A stretch of DNA of 42,742 nucleotides. It comes from Selenomonadaceae bacterium (GTDB lineage Bacteria > Bacillota > Negativicutes > Selenomonadales > Selenomonadaceae). Shown in pieces: positions 7,784 to 16,845 of the stretch; within the stretch, counting starts at the first letter, position 1, and each line of letters opens with the position of its first letter. The stretch spans positions 1 to 42,742 of the forward strand of contig JAFUYE010000007.1 of NCBI GenBank assembly GCA_017470715.1. Direction: 5' to 3'. Below the pieces are notes generated by a model. It searched no databases. It saw nothing but the letters and a program-made list of their open reading frames with translations, and was not told the DNA's origin. Made by a program: the position numbers and the translations under genes.

Positions 7784-9541
7784 TTAAACGTTTTGCCAAG
7801 AATCCGTTGTGCGATTGTAAACATAACTTTCGCCGCTTGAAAGTTTGAACGTCGGCGAAATATCGTCGGAAGTAACTACCCGCGTCACGTCGCCCGTGTC
7901 GAAAGTGAATTCTATCGCGGTGTCGCTGATTGAAATCGAAACAATGTCGCTCAATGTCGCGTTGTAAAAATTTATCTCGTCCGTCGGGTCGAGGTAAGCA
8001 ATCCAATCATTGCCGTCGTTCTTGCTGATGTCAAAAACGTCGACAGCCGAAACACCGCTGTAATCACTGCCGCCGAGTAAACGATTCCAATGTATTTCTT
8101 CGGTCGAATTATCGTCGGTCGAATTATCGTCGGTCGAATTGTCATCGGTTGAGTTGTCGTCTTCCAAACTTTCGGCATAGTCAACGAAAATTTCTTTGTA
8201 ATTCTCGATGGCTTGATTGAAATCGTGTTGGTTGTCTTGAGTGAAGAAATTCAATCTTTGATTCGCGCCGCCCTGAATAATCAACGTGGTGCCTTGATAA
8301 TTGCCGGTGGACAAACGCACACTGTTGACGACGATATCCGCGCCGACAACTTGAAACGAACAATCCGACAACGAGCCGTCGAAGTAAATCAAATCGTCCG
8401 AACTACAATTTGAAATCACATCGACGCCGCAATTCATTGAACCGATTCTGAAAATGTCAACGCCCGCGCCGCCGATTAAAACGTCGTTGGCTTTATCTAA
8501 GGAACCGCCGTCCAAAGTCGCAATGCCGAAGCCGTAACTTGTAAGCGTGTCGGAACCTTCGCCGCCGTCCAAAAGAATTCTGCTGTCAGAGTCGGAATAA
8601 TTCGAGGCATGATTGATGATAACGTCGTTGCCGTCTTCGCCGTAAAGATTCGCGTTGAATGAGTATTCGTTAATCAAAACGTCGTCGCCCCAGCCGCCGT
8701 AAAGATAGTTGTTGTACATGCTCACTTCGACGGAATTTATCAGAACGTCGTTGCCGGTGTCGCCGTATATCTCTGAGCTTTCGGCAAAGTTCGTAATGAA
8801 ATCGTTGCCGCCCAAGCCATGAACTTCGCCTTCGGTGTCGTTGTCGATTGTGTCGTCAAAAGCCGTGCCGTAAATCGTATCGTGGTACGAACCCTCAACG
8901 GTCTGTGCCGAATAAAAATTTGCCGTGAACATGTCGGTGTAACTGTCGATAATGCAACGATAAAACGGGTCGTCGCTGTCGAAAAAAACATTGACCGGTT
9001 TGCCCGCCGCGCCTTTGACAACGGTTGTCTCGTAACCGTCGAAACTTCGTATGATAACGTCCGTGCCTACAGTATCGACGAGAGCCTGTCCGCAATAAAT
9101 CACGTCGGTTGAGTCGTAATTAAAAATCGTATTGTTTCTGTCAATGTCCACGGCAAAAATGTCGACGCCCGCCCCGCCGATAAGAATTTTGTTGTCGCCG
9201 TAACCGCCCGTTGCGTCAAGCGTTGCCATGCCCGCACCGCAATTCATGAGTGTATCGTTGCCCCAGTCGCCGATCAACTGCACGTCGAGGGAATTTGTGA
9301 CGTAATTTATCAGAAAGTCATCGCCCCATTCGCCGTCCAAATGAGAACTTCCGCTTTGAGCGTAATTTATGATGATGTCGTTGCCCGCGCCGCCGTTCGC
9401 CGAAAAATTTCCGTCCGCAATGTTTGTGATTTGGTCGTTGCCGCCGTAGTCTTCGACAAGTGTGCCGGGGTTGTCGCTGATGATAACGTCGTTCCAATCC
9501 GTGCCGCGAACCGTTGCCGAATCCGTGTTGTAAATCGTCAT
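7784..9541 (-). CDS. RTX-like calcium-binding repeat protein (long paralogue)
   Basis: This 585-residue acidic protein contains two blocks of GGxGxD-type repeats (about residues 15-140 and 225-380, for example NGGAGNDIIINY, YGEDGNDVIINH, DGGEGSDTL), each followed by a unit ending in IGGAGVDIF and a non-repeat beta-rich segment. Near residue 470 four copies of DDNST form an acidic linker. The last 90 residues are shared with the neighbour (ATLSDIVS, SGESYVYNRTTDSWQ) and may carry a type I secretion signal. Start at 9541 has GGAGGGAAAATTT just upstream. Architecture suggests internal duplication of a repeat-plus-cap module. It is likely an extracellular or surface protein; ligand unknown. Confidence 0.75.
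   Translation of the reverse strand: MTIYNTDSATVRGTDWNDVIISDNPGTLVEDYGGNDQITNIADGNFSANGGAGNDIIINYAQSGSSHLDGEWGDDFLINYVTNSLDVQLIGDWGNDTLMNCGAGMATLDATGGYGDNKILIGGAGVDIFAVDIDRNNTIFNYDSTDVIYCGQALVDTVGTDVIIRSFDGYETTVVKGAAGKPVNVFFDSDDPFYRCIIDSYTDMFTANFYSAQTVEGSYHDTIYGTAFDDTIDNDTEGEVHGLGGNDFITNFAESSEIYGDTGNDVLINSVEVSMYNNYLYGGWGDDVLINEYSFNANLYGEDGNDVIINHASNYSDSDSRILLDGGEGSDTLTSYGFGIATLDGGSLDKANDVLIGGAGVDIFRIGSMNCGVDVISNCSSDDLIYFDGSLSDCSFQVVGADIVVNSVRLSTGNYQGTTLIIQGGANQRLNFFTQDNQHDFNQAIENYKEIFVDYAESLEDDNSTDDNSTDDNSTDDNSTEEIHWNRLLGGSDYSGVSAVDVFDISKNDGNDWIAYLDPTDEINFYNATLSDIVSISISDTAIEFTFDTGDVTRVVTSDDISPTFKLSSGESYVYNRTTDSWQNV
8103..8162 (-). repeat. Four 15-bp tandem repeats encoding DDNST
   Basis: Four in-frame 15-base units inside the long RTX-like gene encode (DDNST)x4. 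The two units nearest the 3' side are identical at the DNA level, the others differ at third positions. Such an array can change copy number by slippage without breaking the frame. Confidence 0.9.
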
Positions 9542-9581
9542 AAAATTTTCCCTCCAATCGAAACGCAATAACTTCGCGCCT

Positions 9582-9608
9582 AGTATAATTGTTTTTTTTT
9601 TTTGTCAA
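9582..9608 (-). promoter_or_regulatory. Putative promoter for the long RTX-like gene
   Basis: On the minus strand TTGACA (9608-9603) is followed after 15 bases, mostly a run of A, by TATACT (9587-9582), about 40 bases before the start at 9541. The spacing is shorter than the ideal 17, but the -35 box is perfect and the A tract may bend the DNA. Confidence 0.5.
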
Positions 9609-9671
9609 TTCTTGCGGCGGGAGAATTTTTATGCTTTAATAACGGCGGATTTTTCAACTAGGTAAACGCTC

Positions 9672-11000
9672 ATGAACTTGAAGAAATTTTTTGTCGCGTT
9701 GATTGTGTGGTTGAGCTGTTCGACGGTTGCCGCAGAAAGTTTGGAAGCAATTTTTATCGAAGTCGTTTCCGAAATGAGCGACGGGTTACTCAAGCTTGAC
9801 GAAATTCGCACGCGCCCGACGATTGTTGCGTCCGCCGAAAAAAATTTTTTAATCGAAGCTGACGGTTATTATGTCACGGGCGACGGGCTTGACGAAAATC
9901 CACACGTTGCCGAAGAACGCGCACGAGCCGACGCAAGACGTTACGCAAGCGAACAGATAAATATTTATGTGAAGTCTGTTTCCGAAAGTCTCAACGGTAA
10001 TCTTACCCGCGACGAAATTCATACGATTTCGGTGAGCGTCCTGCAAGTGTTGAACGAGAGCATCTCGGTTGAAGTCGTCGGCGGGACAAAGCAATATCAT
10101 TGCCGCATAAAAGTTTCGCTCAACGAGGCGGGCATTTTTGCGCAACTCGATTCTGCCGACAAAGATAAATTTCATGAACGTGTTCGCCGCACGATTGAAA
10201 TTGAACGCGAAAGCGCACGACTTGATTCGGAACTTGCCGCGCTGAAAGAAAAATTTAAACACGCTTCAAACGTCGAACGTCAAGAAATTCGCGACGAAGT
10301 CAAACGCAACGAAGAAAAATTTTCCGCCGTGCAACTGAACAAAGTCGGTTACATTGCCAACTATCGACAAGATTTCGACGCGGCGATTGAAAATTGTTAC
10401 AAAGCTGTCGAACTAAATCCGAATTATGCGGCGGCGTGGAACAATCTCGGTTACGCATACAGATACAAAGGTCGTCTCGACAAAGCGATTGAGTGTTACA
10501 AGCGGGCGATTGAGTTTGACCCGACGGACGCAACCGCGCAGGTTAATTTGGGCAATCTTCATGCCGAGCTGAAGAATTTCGACGCGGCGACGAATTGTTA
10601 TCTTGCGGCTTTGGAAATTGCGCCCGATTATGCCAACGCGTGGAACAGTTTGGGTTATTCGTGCCTGAACGCGGGCGATTTCGACAAAGGCATTGAGTAT
10701 TGTCGCAAGGCTTTGGAACTTGACAAGCATAACGCGGCGGCGTGGAACGGGCTTGGTTACGCATACAACCGCAAGAAAAAATTTTACAAAGCGATTGAGT
10801 GTTGTCGCAAGGCAGTTTCGCTGAACAAAAGTTACGCCAACGCCTGGAACAATCTTGGTTACGCGTGTTCAAAAGTCAGCCGCTACGAAGATTCTTTCGA
10901 CGCTTACGCCAAAGCCGTCAAATTTTCGCCGAACGTCAAACTTTACCGCGACAATCTTGCCATTGCTCAAGAGAGAATTTCCGGCGTAAAAAGTCTTTAA
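9672..11000 (+). CDS. Secreted LPP20/FlgT-N-like protein with six TPR repeats
   Basis: The 442-residue product begins with a clear signal peptide (KKFFVALIVWLSCSTVAAES), so it is periplasmic or outer-membrane-facing. Residues about 60-165 form an LPP20/FlgT-N-type domain (EADGYYVTGDG, then a helix rich in ARADARRYA, then VLNESISVEVV). After a charged helical segment with the motif EEKFSAV come six TPR units, about residues 215-435, several with the core AAWNNLGYAYRYKGRLDKAI, which mediate protein contacts. The TonB receptor follows after 18 bases, pointing to a joint role in uptake or envelope assembly. The same domain order, with five TPR units, recurs in the facing gene 13077-14192. Confidence 0.75.
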   Translation: MNLKKFFVALIVWLSCSTVAAESLEAIFIEVVSEMSDGLLKLDEIRTRPTIVASAEKNFLIEADGYYVTGDGLDENPHVAEERARADARRYASEQINIYVKSVSESLNGNLTRDEIHTISVSVLQVLNESISVEVVGGTKQYHCRIKVSLNEAGIFAQLDSADKDKFHERVRRTIEIERESARLDSELAALKEKFKHASNVERQEIRDEVKRNEEKFSAVQLNKVGYIANYRQDFDAAIENCYKAVELNPNYAAAWNNLGYAYRYKGRLDKAIECYKRAIEFDPTDATAQVNLGNLHAELKNFDAATNCYLAALEIAPDYANAWNSLGYSCLNAGDFDKGIEYCRKALELDKHNAAAWNGLGYAYNRKKKFYKAIECCRKAVSLNKSYANAWNNLGYACSKVSRYEDSFDAYAKAVKFSPNVKLYRDNLAIAQERISGVKSL

Positions 11001-11018
11001 CGAAGGGAGTTTGGTAAC

Positions 11019-13016
11019 GTGTCAAAAAATTTTTTCGCAACGAGGTACCGGCGGCGATTAAGCGCAACTTTGGCTGTCGGAACTTTTTTTATTGCAAGTC
11101 AAACTTTTGCCGCCGATGAAGTTTCGCCCGATGAAAACGACGACGCGGCAGATGTCAATGAGACCGTCCGAAATTATCTTGAGAGCGAAGACTACGTGAT
11201 AACCGCCGAACGAATTCCGACCAATCGTTGGGACACGCCCGCAACGGTTCATATCATCACTGCCGAAGAAATCGAACGCAACAATTATCGGAGCGTGACG
11301 GAGGCTTTAAGTCACGTGACCGGCGTTGTCATTCAAGCGAATAACGCCGTAATGCTAAACGGCAACCCGAATGTCGCCGTGCTTGTCAACGGGCAACGAC
11401 TGGACAACGACAATACTTATACCGTCGGCGGATTTCGCCACAGCGTCGACTTGCTTATCATTCCGTCGATAAAAATGGTTGAGCGAATTGAAATTGTCAA
11501 AGGCGGTTATTCGGCTCTTTACGGTGCGGATGCAGTCGGCGGCGTCGTGAACATCATCACCAAAAAAGGCACGCGCAACGAGACAACGCTTGATTTTAAC
11601 GCGGGCTCTTGGCGCAGATACAATTACGAAATCACCAATCAGGGCGTCGAAGGAAATTTCAGCTGGTTTGCGACCGCGGGCTTGCATAGAAGTCAACCTT
11701 ACAAATATAGAGGCGGCACTGATTCGGGCAGCGACTACAAAGACAACACGCTGTCGATTCGGCTGGATAATCGTTTCGACGAGCGCAGTTCGTTGACGTT
11801 GAATTTCATGCACCGTTCGCACGATTTGGACAACTACGCCCGTTACGACTTCGAGACCAATCGCTACCGATTTGATTTATACAACAATATTTCGCTGAGT
11901 TACAATTTTAAAGAGGGAACCGCGACGCCCGGATATTTCCGCTACTTCCAAAATTACAAGGCGGCAAATAACAAATACGATACCATTTCTGAAGTCGAAG
12001 AATATATCAGCGAAGACGAATTCATAACGCACAAAAGATTAACGCGCCATGATTTGGGTTCGTATCAAAAAATGCAGGGCTTCGACTATCAAAACGGCTG
12101 GTCATTCGGTCAACACAAAATTATCGCGGGCTTCGAGTGGCACCAAGACAAAATCGACAGTTGGGAAACAACCGATGCACTTTACGGGCGCACAGCCAAA
12201 GATTATTTCGGAACGCCGTATCCGAAGATGACAAACCGCGCTTATTATTTGCAAGACACGATGACTTTCGGCGACAAGTGGACTGTGGTTGCGGGAGCGC
12301 GCCTTGACCAGAACAGTCAATTCGGGCGTCATTGGTCTCCGAAAATTGCCGTCAACTATCGTGCGCACGACAAAACAAAATTTTATGCGTGGTGGGGACG
12401 TTTTTACAGAATTCCTTCGTGGGTTATGCTCAACGATGGAATTATGGGCAGTTCCAAACTGAAAGCCGAAACGGGACACACGACAAATATCGGCGTCGAA
12501 CACAACTTCAGCGACAAGACAAGCGCGACGTTGAATTTCTTTAACACAACACGAAATCACGCGTTACCTTTCGGTTCGTATTCCGAATACGTCCAAAGCG
12601 GCTCCGTGAAAGAACGCGGCGTTGAAGTTTCTTTCGCGCAAAAAGTTGACGACAATTTCAGTTACACGCTCGGTTATTCGCACACGAAGGCTGTTCGTTA
12701 CACGGCTTGGCATTATCCGCAACCGAACGGCTTCCGTGCGGGAATTCAATATCGCAACAAAGGACTTCGCGCAAGTTTGCTCGCCGTGGCTGGCAGCGGC
12801 TTCGACAATAATTTTAAGCACGTCGACGATGCCGCGAACAATGCCCCACGCAGATATGCAACACTTGATTTTAACGTCAGCTATGATGTGACCGATTGGG
12901 CGACGATTTATCTGCACGCGCTCAATCTCACGAACCAAAATTATTCTTACGGCGGCAACAGTCAATTCTACGCGCCGGGACGTTTCGTAATGGGCGGCGC
13001 AACTTTCAGGTTTTGA
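11019..13016 (+). CDS. TonB-dependent outer membrane receptor
   Basis: This 665-residue protein has a signal peptide (cleavage near SQTFAADE), a TonB-box-like DYVITAERIP segment, a plug domain (ATVHIITAEEIERN to about residue 180, including KGGYSALYGADAVGGVVNI), and a beta-barrel that ends in the characteristic terminal phenylalanine (ATFRF). Such receptors import iron chelates, cobalamin or other scarce ligands using TonB energy. Plug and length resemble the BtuB/CirA group, but the ligand is not evident. The GTG at 11019 has AAGGGAG at 11003-11009. It probably forms an operon with the TPR protein upstream. A cobaltochelatase gene occurs elsewhere in the window, but that is not evidence that cobalamin is the ligand. 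Confidence 0.9.
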   Translation: MSKNFFATRYRRRLSATLAVGTFFIASQTFAADEVSPDENDDAADVNETVRNYLESEDYVITAERIPTNRWDTPATVHIITAEEIERNNYRSVTEALSHVTGVVIQANNAVMLNGNPNVAVLVNGQRLDNDNTYTVGGFRHSVDLLIIPSIKMVERIEIVKGGYSALYGADAVGGVVNIITKKGTRNETTLDFNAGSWRRYNYEITNQGVEGNFSWFATAGLHRSQPYKYRGGTDSGSDYKDNTLSIRLDNRFDERSSLTLNFMHRSHDLDNYARYDFETNRYRFDLYNNISLSYNFKEGTATPGYFRYFQNYKAANNKYDTISEVEEYISEDEFITHKRLTRHDLGSYQKMQGFDYQNGWSFGQHKIIAGFEWHQDKIDSWETTDALYGRTAKDYFGTPYPKMTNRAYYLQDTMTFGDKWTVVAGARLDQNSQFGRHWSPKIAVNYRAHDKTKFYAWWGRFYRIPSWVMLNDGIMGSSKLKAETGHTTNIGVEHNFSDKTSATLNFFNTTRNHALPFGSYSEYVQSGSVKERGVEVSFAQKVDDNFSYTLGYSHTKAVRYTAWHYPQPNGFRAGIQYRNKGLRASLLAVAGSGFDNNFKHVDDAANNAPRRYATLDFNVSYDVTDWATIYLHALNLTNQNYSYGGNSQFYAPGRFVMGGATFRF

Positions 13017-13036
13017 AACCGGATAAAAAAAATTAT

Positions 13037-13062
13037 CCCGTCGAACACTCGGCGGGATTTTT
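13037..13062 (+). terminator. Bidirectional terminator between convergent genes
   Basis: CCCGTCGA (13037-13044) pairs with TCGGCGGG (13049-13056) around ACAC and is followed by ATTTTT. On the other strand the hairpin is followed by an A/T-rich tract, so it can also serve the minus-strand gene ending at 13077. Confidence 0.85.
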
Positions 13063-13076
13063 GTTTGCGATAAAGT

Positions 13077-14192
13077 TCAGTTTGTCTTGCGTGCAAGTTT
13101 ATCGTAAAGCTCTCGTGCGGAAGGATCTGCGGGATTTAATTTCATTGCCGACGAAAGATCGAGTAGCGCACCCGCAAAATCGCCTTTCGCGTAACGGGTA
13201 ATGGCACGATTGTACAAAGCCTCGGTGAAATTCGGCTTGAGTTGCAGTGCCCGCGTGTATTCGTTCAACGCCGCGTCGAATTTTTTCTGCGACATGTACA
13301 CGCTACCCAAATTGTTGTGAATTGTAGCAGAGTTTTCGTTGAGCTTAACGGCAGCTTTCAAATCCGTTTCGGCGTTTTGAAATTGTTCGAGTGTCAAATA
13401 AGCATTGCCGCGATTGTTCAGCGCGTCGGCGTAATTGGACTTCAAGCGTATCGCCGCAGAATAATCTTCAATCGCCTCGGTGAATTGCCCAAGTTCGTAA
13501 CGAACGATGCCGCGATTGTTGTAAGCTTCCGCCAACTGCGAATCAAGCTGAATTGCCTTGTCGTAAGCCGCAAGTGCCTGCGAACGATTTCCCGTTGCCG
13601 CGAATTCGTTGCCGCGTGCAAGTTCGTCAACTGCGGAAAATTTTTCGCTGTTGAGCGTGACTTCGCGTTTAATCTCGGCTTTGCGCGTGTCGTCGGCGGC
13701 GTCGAATTCGTTGCGGTATTTTTTCATGTCTTGATTCAGCGCGTCATATTTTTCCTGCAGCTCATTGTACTTGCGCGTCATTTCGTCGAGTGCCTGACGA
13801 TTTTGCATCAAAGCTTTTAAATCCGCTTCGTTCGGTTCGGCGACCAAAGCTTTAATCGTCACGGTGAATTTGATTAAATTGCCGGACATTGTTTCGACGT
13901 TTTGAGTTTCGTCTTGAATTTTCAACAGACTTGCCGCGACGCTTTGAACTTCGTCGACTTCAAACCGGAGATCGACCATCTTTGAATAACTTTGCAGATA
14001 AACGCCGGCTTTTTCGACTGCGGCACGTTTGGCATCTTCGCGGGCGCGAGCCGTGGCACTTGCAAAGGTTTCGTCAAGGCGCGAATCCATGATGTAATCG
14101 CCCGTCGCCTCGATTAATTGTTCGCCCGCAAATGAAGTTGAGCCGCACAAAAAAATTGCCAACGCGACGACGAGCGAGAAGAATTTTTTCAC
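13077..14192 (-). CDS. Secreted LPP20/FlgT-N-like protein with five TPR repeats
   Basis: The 371-residue product has a signal peptide (MKKFFSLVVALAIFLCGSTSFA), an LPP20/FlgT-N-like domain at about 25-130 (EATGDYIMDSRLDETFASA, AREDAKRAAVEKAGVYL), a charged helical stretch with coiled-coil character containing the motif SEKFSAV, and five TPR units (about 190-365). I chose the GTG at 14192 because GAGGTGAT precedes it with good spacing; a GTG at 14201 would overlap the upstream gene and add three residues. It is a structural counterpart of 9672-11000. Both genes face each other across the TonB receptor. The partner 14198-14953 lies immediately upstream in the same operon. Confidence 0.75.
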   Translation of the reverse strand: MKKFFSLVVALAIFLCGSTSFAGEQLIEATGDYIMDSRLDETFASATARAREDAKRAAVEKAGVYLQSYSKMVDLRFEVDEVQSVAASLLKIQDETQNVETMSGNLIKFTVTIKALVAEPNEADLKALMQNRQALDEMTRKYNELQEKYDALNQDMKKYRNEFDAADDTRKAEIKREVTLNSEKFSAVDELARGNEFAATGNRSQALAAYDKAIQLDSQLAEAYNNRGIVRYELGQFTEAIEDYSAAIRLKSNYADALNNRGNAYLTLEQFQNAETDLKAAVKLNENSATIHNNLGSVYMSQKKFDAALNEYTRALQLKPNFTEALYNRAITRYAKGDFAGALLDLSSAMKLNPADPSARELYDKLARKTN

Positions 14193-14197
14193 GGCAA

Positions 14198-14953
14198 TCA
14201 CCTCACCAAAACGACCGCGCAGTTAATCAAAAAATTCGTTGACTGATTGGCATTAAGAATTTTGTCGGCGTCGTCGTCACTTATAACCACGTCGCACTTG
14301 TCGGAAATTTTTACTGCCTTGACGGTAAGCGGATTATTGCCCGCACGTGATGAATTCATGTCGGCGGAGTATTCGACCATGCCGATATTGACCGCGCTTT
14401 GATAGCCGATGTTTTTGTACGCGTAAATTTCCGTGCCGCCCGCAGATTTTATCACGGGAGAAATCGCTTCCGAAAGATTCATGCCGCGACAATCAATGAT
14501 CAGCCCCGTGTAAGTAACCGTGCTGCGAATATTGATAATTTTCGGCTTCGGGAAATCTTCAATGACGATGTCGGGTTTGAGAACTGCTCCGGCAATGGAC
14601 TGCGGACCGTTTTTCGGCAGACGAACTATCGCATGACACGAGCCGTCGCCCTCGAATTTTACCGAAACGCGTTTGGCACCGCGCAGACATTTTTCGACAC
14701 GTGCATTAATTTCGTCGTCGGCAGTTCGCGCCTGTTGCACCGTGGTTGCGGACGTTATATAAAGGTCGCCGATTTCCTCAGCCAAATAACGGTACGCCTG
14801 CATAACCGCAGCACGATACATGGAGTCTTTGCCTTGGGTGGTGTCGAAAATTATGCCTTCCGCCTCGAAATAATCGCCTTCGTCGTAAGCCGCCGCCAAA
14901 CTTGAAGTCAAAAGCAACGTCAACGCGAACAGAACTTGAAAAACTTTTTTCAT
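14198..14953 (-). CDS. Secreted LPP20/FlgT-N-like protein
   Basis: The 251-residue product has a signal peptide (MKKVFQVLFALTLLLTSSLA) and then a domain of the same type as the TPR neighbours (FEAEGIIFDTTQGKDSMYRA, AVMQAYRYLAEEIGDLYI), but no TPR. The second half (from about residue 120) contains a TYTGLIIDCRGMNLSEAISP segment and a final DKILNANQSTNFLINCAV strand. I recognise no enzyme motif. This layout is reminiscent of FlgT-like or lipoprotein-like envelope components, so an envelope or flagellar accessory role is a guess. The ATG at 14953 has AAAGGAGGCGG upstream. Its stop is 5 bases before the chosen start of the next gene. Confidence 0.65.
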   Translation of the reverse strand: MKKVFQVLFALTLLLTSSLAAAYDEGDYFEAEGIIFDTTQGKDSMYRAAVMQAYRYLAEEIGDLYITSATTVQQARTADDEINARVEKCLRGAKRVSVKFEGDGSCHAIVRLPKNGPQSIAGAVLKPDIVIEDFPKPKIINIRSTVTYTGLIIDCRGMNLSEAISPVIKSAGGTEIYAYKNIGYQSAVNIGMVEYSADMNSSRAGNNPLTVKAVKISDKCDVVISDDDADKILNANQSTNFLINCAVVLVR

Positions 14954-15018
14954 GAGTAACCGCCTCCTTTGGTTGCAGTTTATAACAAAAATTTGCGCAA
15001 GTAAAGATATTTGCAAGC

Positions 15019-15047
15019 TTTACTTTATCGGCGGTTGCGAATATAAT
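15019..15047 (+). promoter_or_regulatory. Putative sigma-70 promoter of leuA
   Basis: TTTACT (15019-15024) and a perfect TATAAT (15042-15047) are 17 bases apart. The transcript would start near 15055 and carry the hairpin at 15063-15139 in its leader. Confidence 0.6.
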
Positions 15048-15062
15048 TTCCGCGTGAAAATT

Positions 15063-15139
15063 AGCTTTAAGCTGTAAGCTTTAAGCTTTAAGGCGATTGT
15101 CCTAAAAGCTCAAAGCTCAAAGCTCAAAGCTCAAAGCTT
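15063..15139 (+). repeat. Inverted heptamer arrays in the leuA leader
   Basis: Four heptamers AGCTTTA/AGCTGTA/AGCTTTA/AGCTTTA (15063-15090) face five heptamers AAAGCTC x4 plus AAAGCTT (15105-15139) around a short CGATTGT centre. The arms pair over about 30 bases with five mismatches, so the leader RNA should form one long hairpin ending 5 bases before the leuA ribosome binding site. No T tract follows, so it is not an ordinary terminator on this strand. Confidence 0.8.
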
Positions 15140-15156
15140 AAAATGAGGTGTTGAGT

Positions 15157-16830
15157 TTGAAAAATTTTACGAAGTACAGCAAGGGTTACTTTCTGCCGCC
15201 CGAAATGATTTTCGATTGGGTGACGAAAGAATATCCCGAAAAAGCTCCCGTGTGGTGCAGTGTCGACCTGCGCGACGGCAACCAATCGCTGATAACGCCC
15301 ATGAGTCTCGACGAAAAAATTGAGTTTTATAAAACGCTCGTGAGAATCGGCTTCAAAGAAATTGAAGTCGGCTTCCCCGCCGCCAGCGATACCGAATACG
15401 CACTTTTGCGCACGCTTATCGAAGACAATCTGATTCCCGACGACGTGACGGTTCAGGTTTTGACACAGGCACGCGAACACATCATCAAGAAAACTTTTGA
15501 GGCACTCGACGGCGCGAAAAATGCGATTGTTCACGTTTACAATTCGACTTCCGTCGCACAACGCGAACAAGTTTTCCGCATGTCCAAAGATGAAATTAAA
15601 AATATCGCCATCGACGGCGCGAAACTTTTGCTTGAACTCACGCAGAAAGCCGGCGCGAATTACCGCTTTGAATATTCGCCCGAAAGTTTCACGGGTACCG
15701 AACCCGATTATGCGCTTGAAGTTTGCAACGCCGTTTTGGACGTGTGGGAACCGGTGATTGACCGCAAGCCGATTATCAACATTCCCGTCACCGTCGAAAT
15801 GAGTTTGCCGCACATTTACGCCGCGCAGGTTGCTTACATCAATAAATATCTGAAGTTCCGCGACAAAGTTGTTTTGAGCTTGCACCCGCATAACGACCGC
15901 GGTTGTGGCGTCGCTGATTGTGAACTCGGACTTTTGGCGGGCGCGGACAGAATCGAAGGTACGCTTTTCGGCAACGGCGAACGCACCGGCAACGTCGACA
16001 TTGTCACGCTGGCAATGAACATGTTTGCTCTCGGCGTCAACCCGAAACTTGATTTCAGCGACATGCCGTCACTCGTCGAAATGTATGAGCGCGTCACTCG
16101 CATGACCGTTCACGACCGTCAACCTTACGCGGGCGCATTGGTCTTTACGGCGTTCAGCGGCAGTCATCAAGACGCTATCGCCAAAGGTATGCATTGGCGC
16201 GACGAAAAAAATCCCGAACGTTGGACGGTGCCTTATCTGCCAATCGACCCGAAAGATGTCGGGCGCGAATACGACAGCGACGTTATCCGAATCAATTCCC
16301 AAAGCGGCAAAGGCGGCGTCGGTTACATTATGGAGCAAAATTACGGTATCGAAATGCCCAAAAAGATGCGCGAAGATTTCGGCTACCGCGTCAAGGCAGT
16401 CAGCGATCAAAAACACAAAGAACTTTTGCCGGACGAAATTTATCAGATCTTCCGCGACGAATATGTCAACGTCGAAACGCCTTACAAGCTTATTGAATTC
16501 CACCTGCGCAAAGAACCCGGCGGGGCACGCGTCGGCAGTGTCGAAATGGAAGTTGACGGCGAACGAGTCACTTACATGGCACGCGGCAACGGACGTTTGG
16601 ACGCGGTCTCGAACGCTCTGCAACGCAATTTGGGATTGATTTACTCGAACTTGACTTACAACGAGCACGCACTCGAAATCGGGCAATCTGCGGACGCAAT
16701 CGCCTACATTTCAATCACAGGCTACGACGGAAATGTTTTCTGGGGCGCGGGCAAGGACACCGACATTATCACCGCGTCGCTTCACGCACTTTTCAGCGCG
16801 GTTAATCGCATGGTTGCCGCTGCCAAATAA
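15157..16830 (+). CDS. leuA: 2-isopropylmalate synthase (type 2)
   Basis: LeuA condenses acetyl-CoA with 2-oxoisovalerate, the first committed step of leucine synthesis. The 557-residue product has the HMGL-like TIM barrel with SVDLRDGNQ at about 35-43, metal-binding HPHNDRG, and GNGERTGNVD, followed by the C-terminal leucine-sensing domain (from about 430). Length and motifs such as GYFLPPEMIFDWV fit the type 2 subgroup. The TTG at 15157 is chosen because GAGGTG (15145-15150) has proper spacing; GTG at 15148 overlaps it. No other leu genes follow; a toxin-antitoxin pair comes 15 bases after the stop. Regulation may involve the long leader hairpin. Confidence 0.93.
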   Translation: MKNFTKYSKGYFLPPEMIFDWVTKEYPEKAPVWCSVDLRDGNQSLITPMSLDEKIEFYKTLVRIGFKEIEVGFPAASDTEYALLRTLIEDNLIPDDVTVQVLTQAREHIIKKTFEALDGAKNAIVHVYNSTSVAQREQVFRMSKDEIKNIAIDGAKLLLELTQKAGANYRFEYSPESFTGTEPDYALEVCNAVLDVWEPVIDRKPIINIPVTVEMSLPHIYAAQVAYINKYLKFRDKVVLSLHPHNDRGCGVADCELGLLAGADRIEGTLFGNGERTGNVDIVTLAMNMFALGVNPKLDFSDMPSLVEMYERVTRMTVHDRQPYAGALVFTAFSGSHQDAIAKGMHWRDEKNPERWTVPYLPIDPKDVGREYDSDVIRINSQSGKGGVGYIMEQNYGIEMPKKMREDFGYRVKAVSDQKHKELLPDEIYQIFRDEYVNVETPYKLIEFHLRKEPGGARVGSVEMEVDGERVTYMARGNGRLDAVSNALQRNLGLIYSNLTYNEHALEIGQSADAIAYISITGYDGNVFWGAGKDTDIITASLHALFSAVNRMVAAAK

Positions 16831-16845
16831 CGGAGGCAAAATTTC

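Noticed and set aside
15063..15139. Possible CRISPR or T-box upstream of leuA
   Set aside because: Units are contiguous heptamers without spacers, and there is no T-box sequence or specifier loop.
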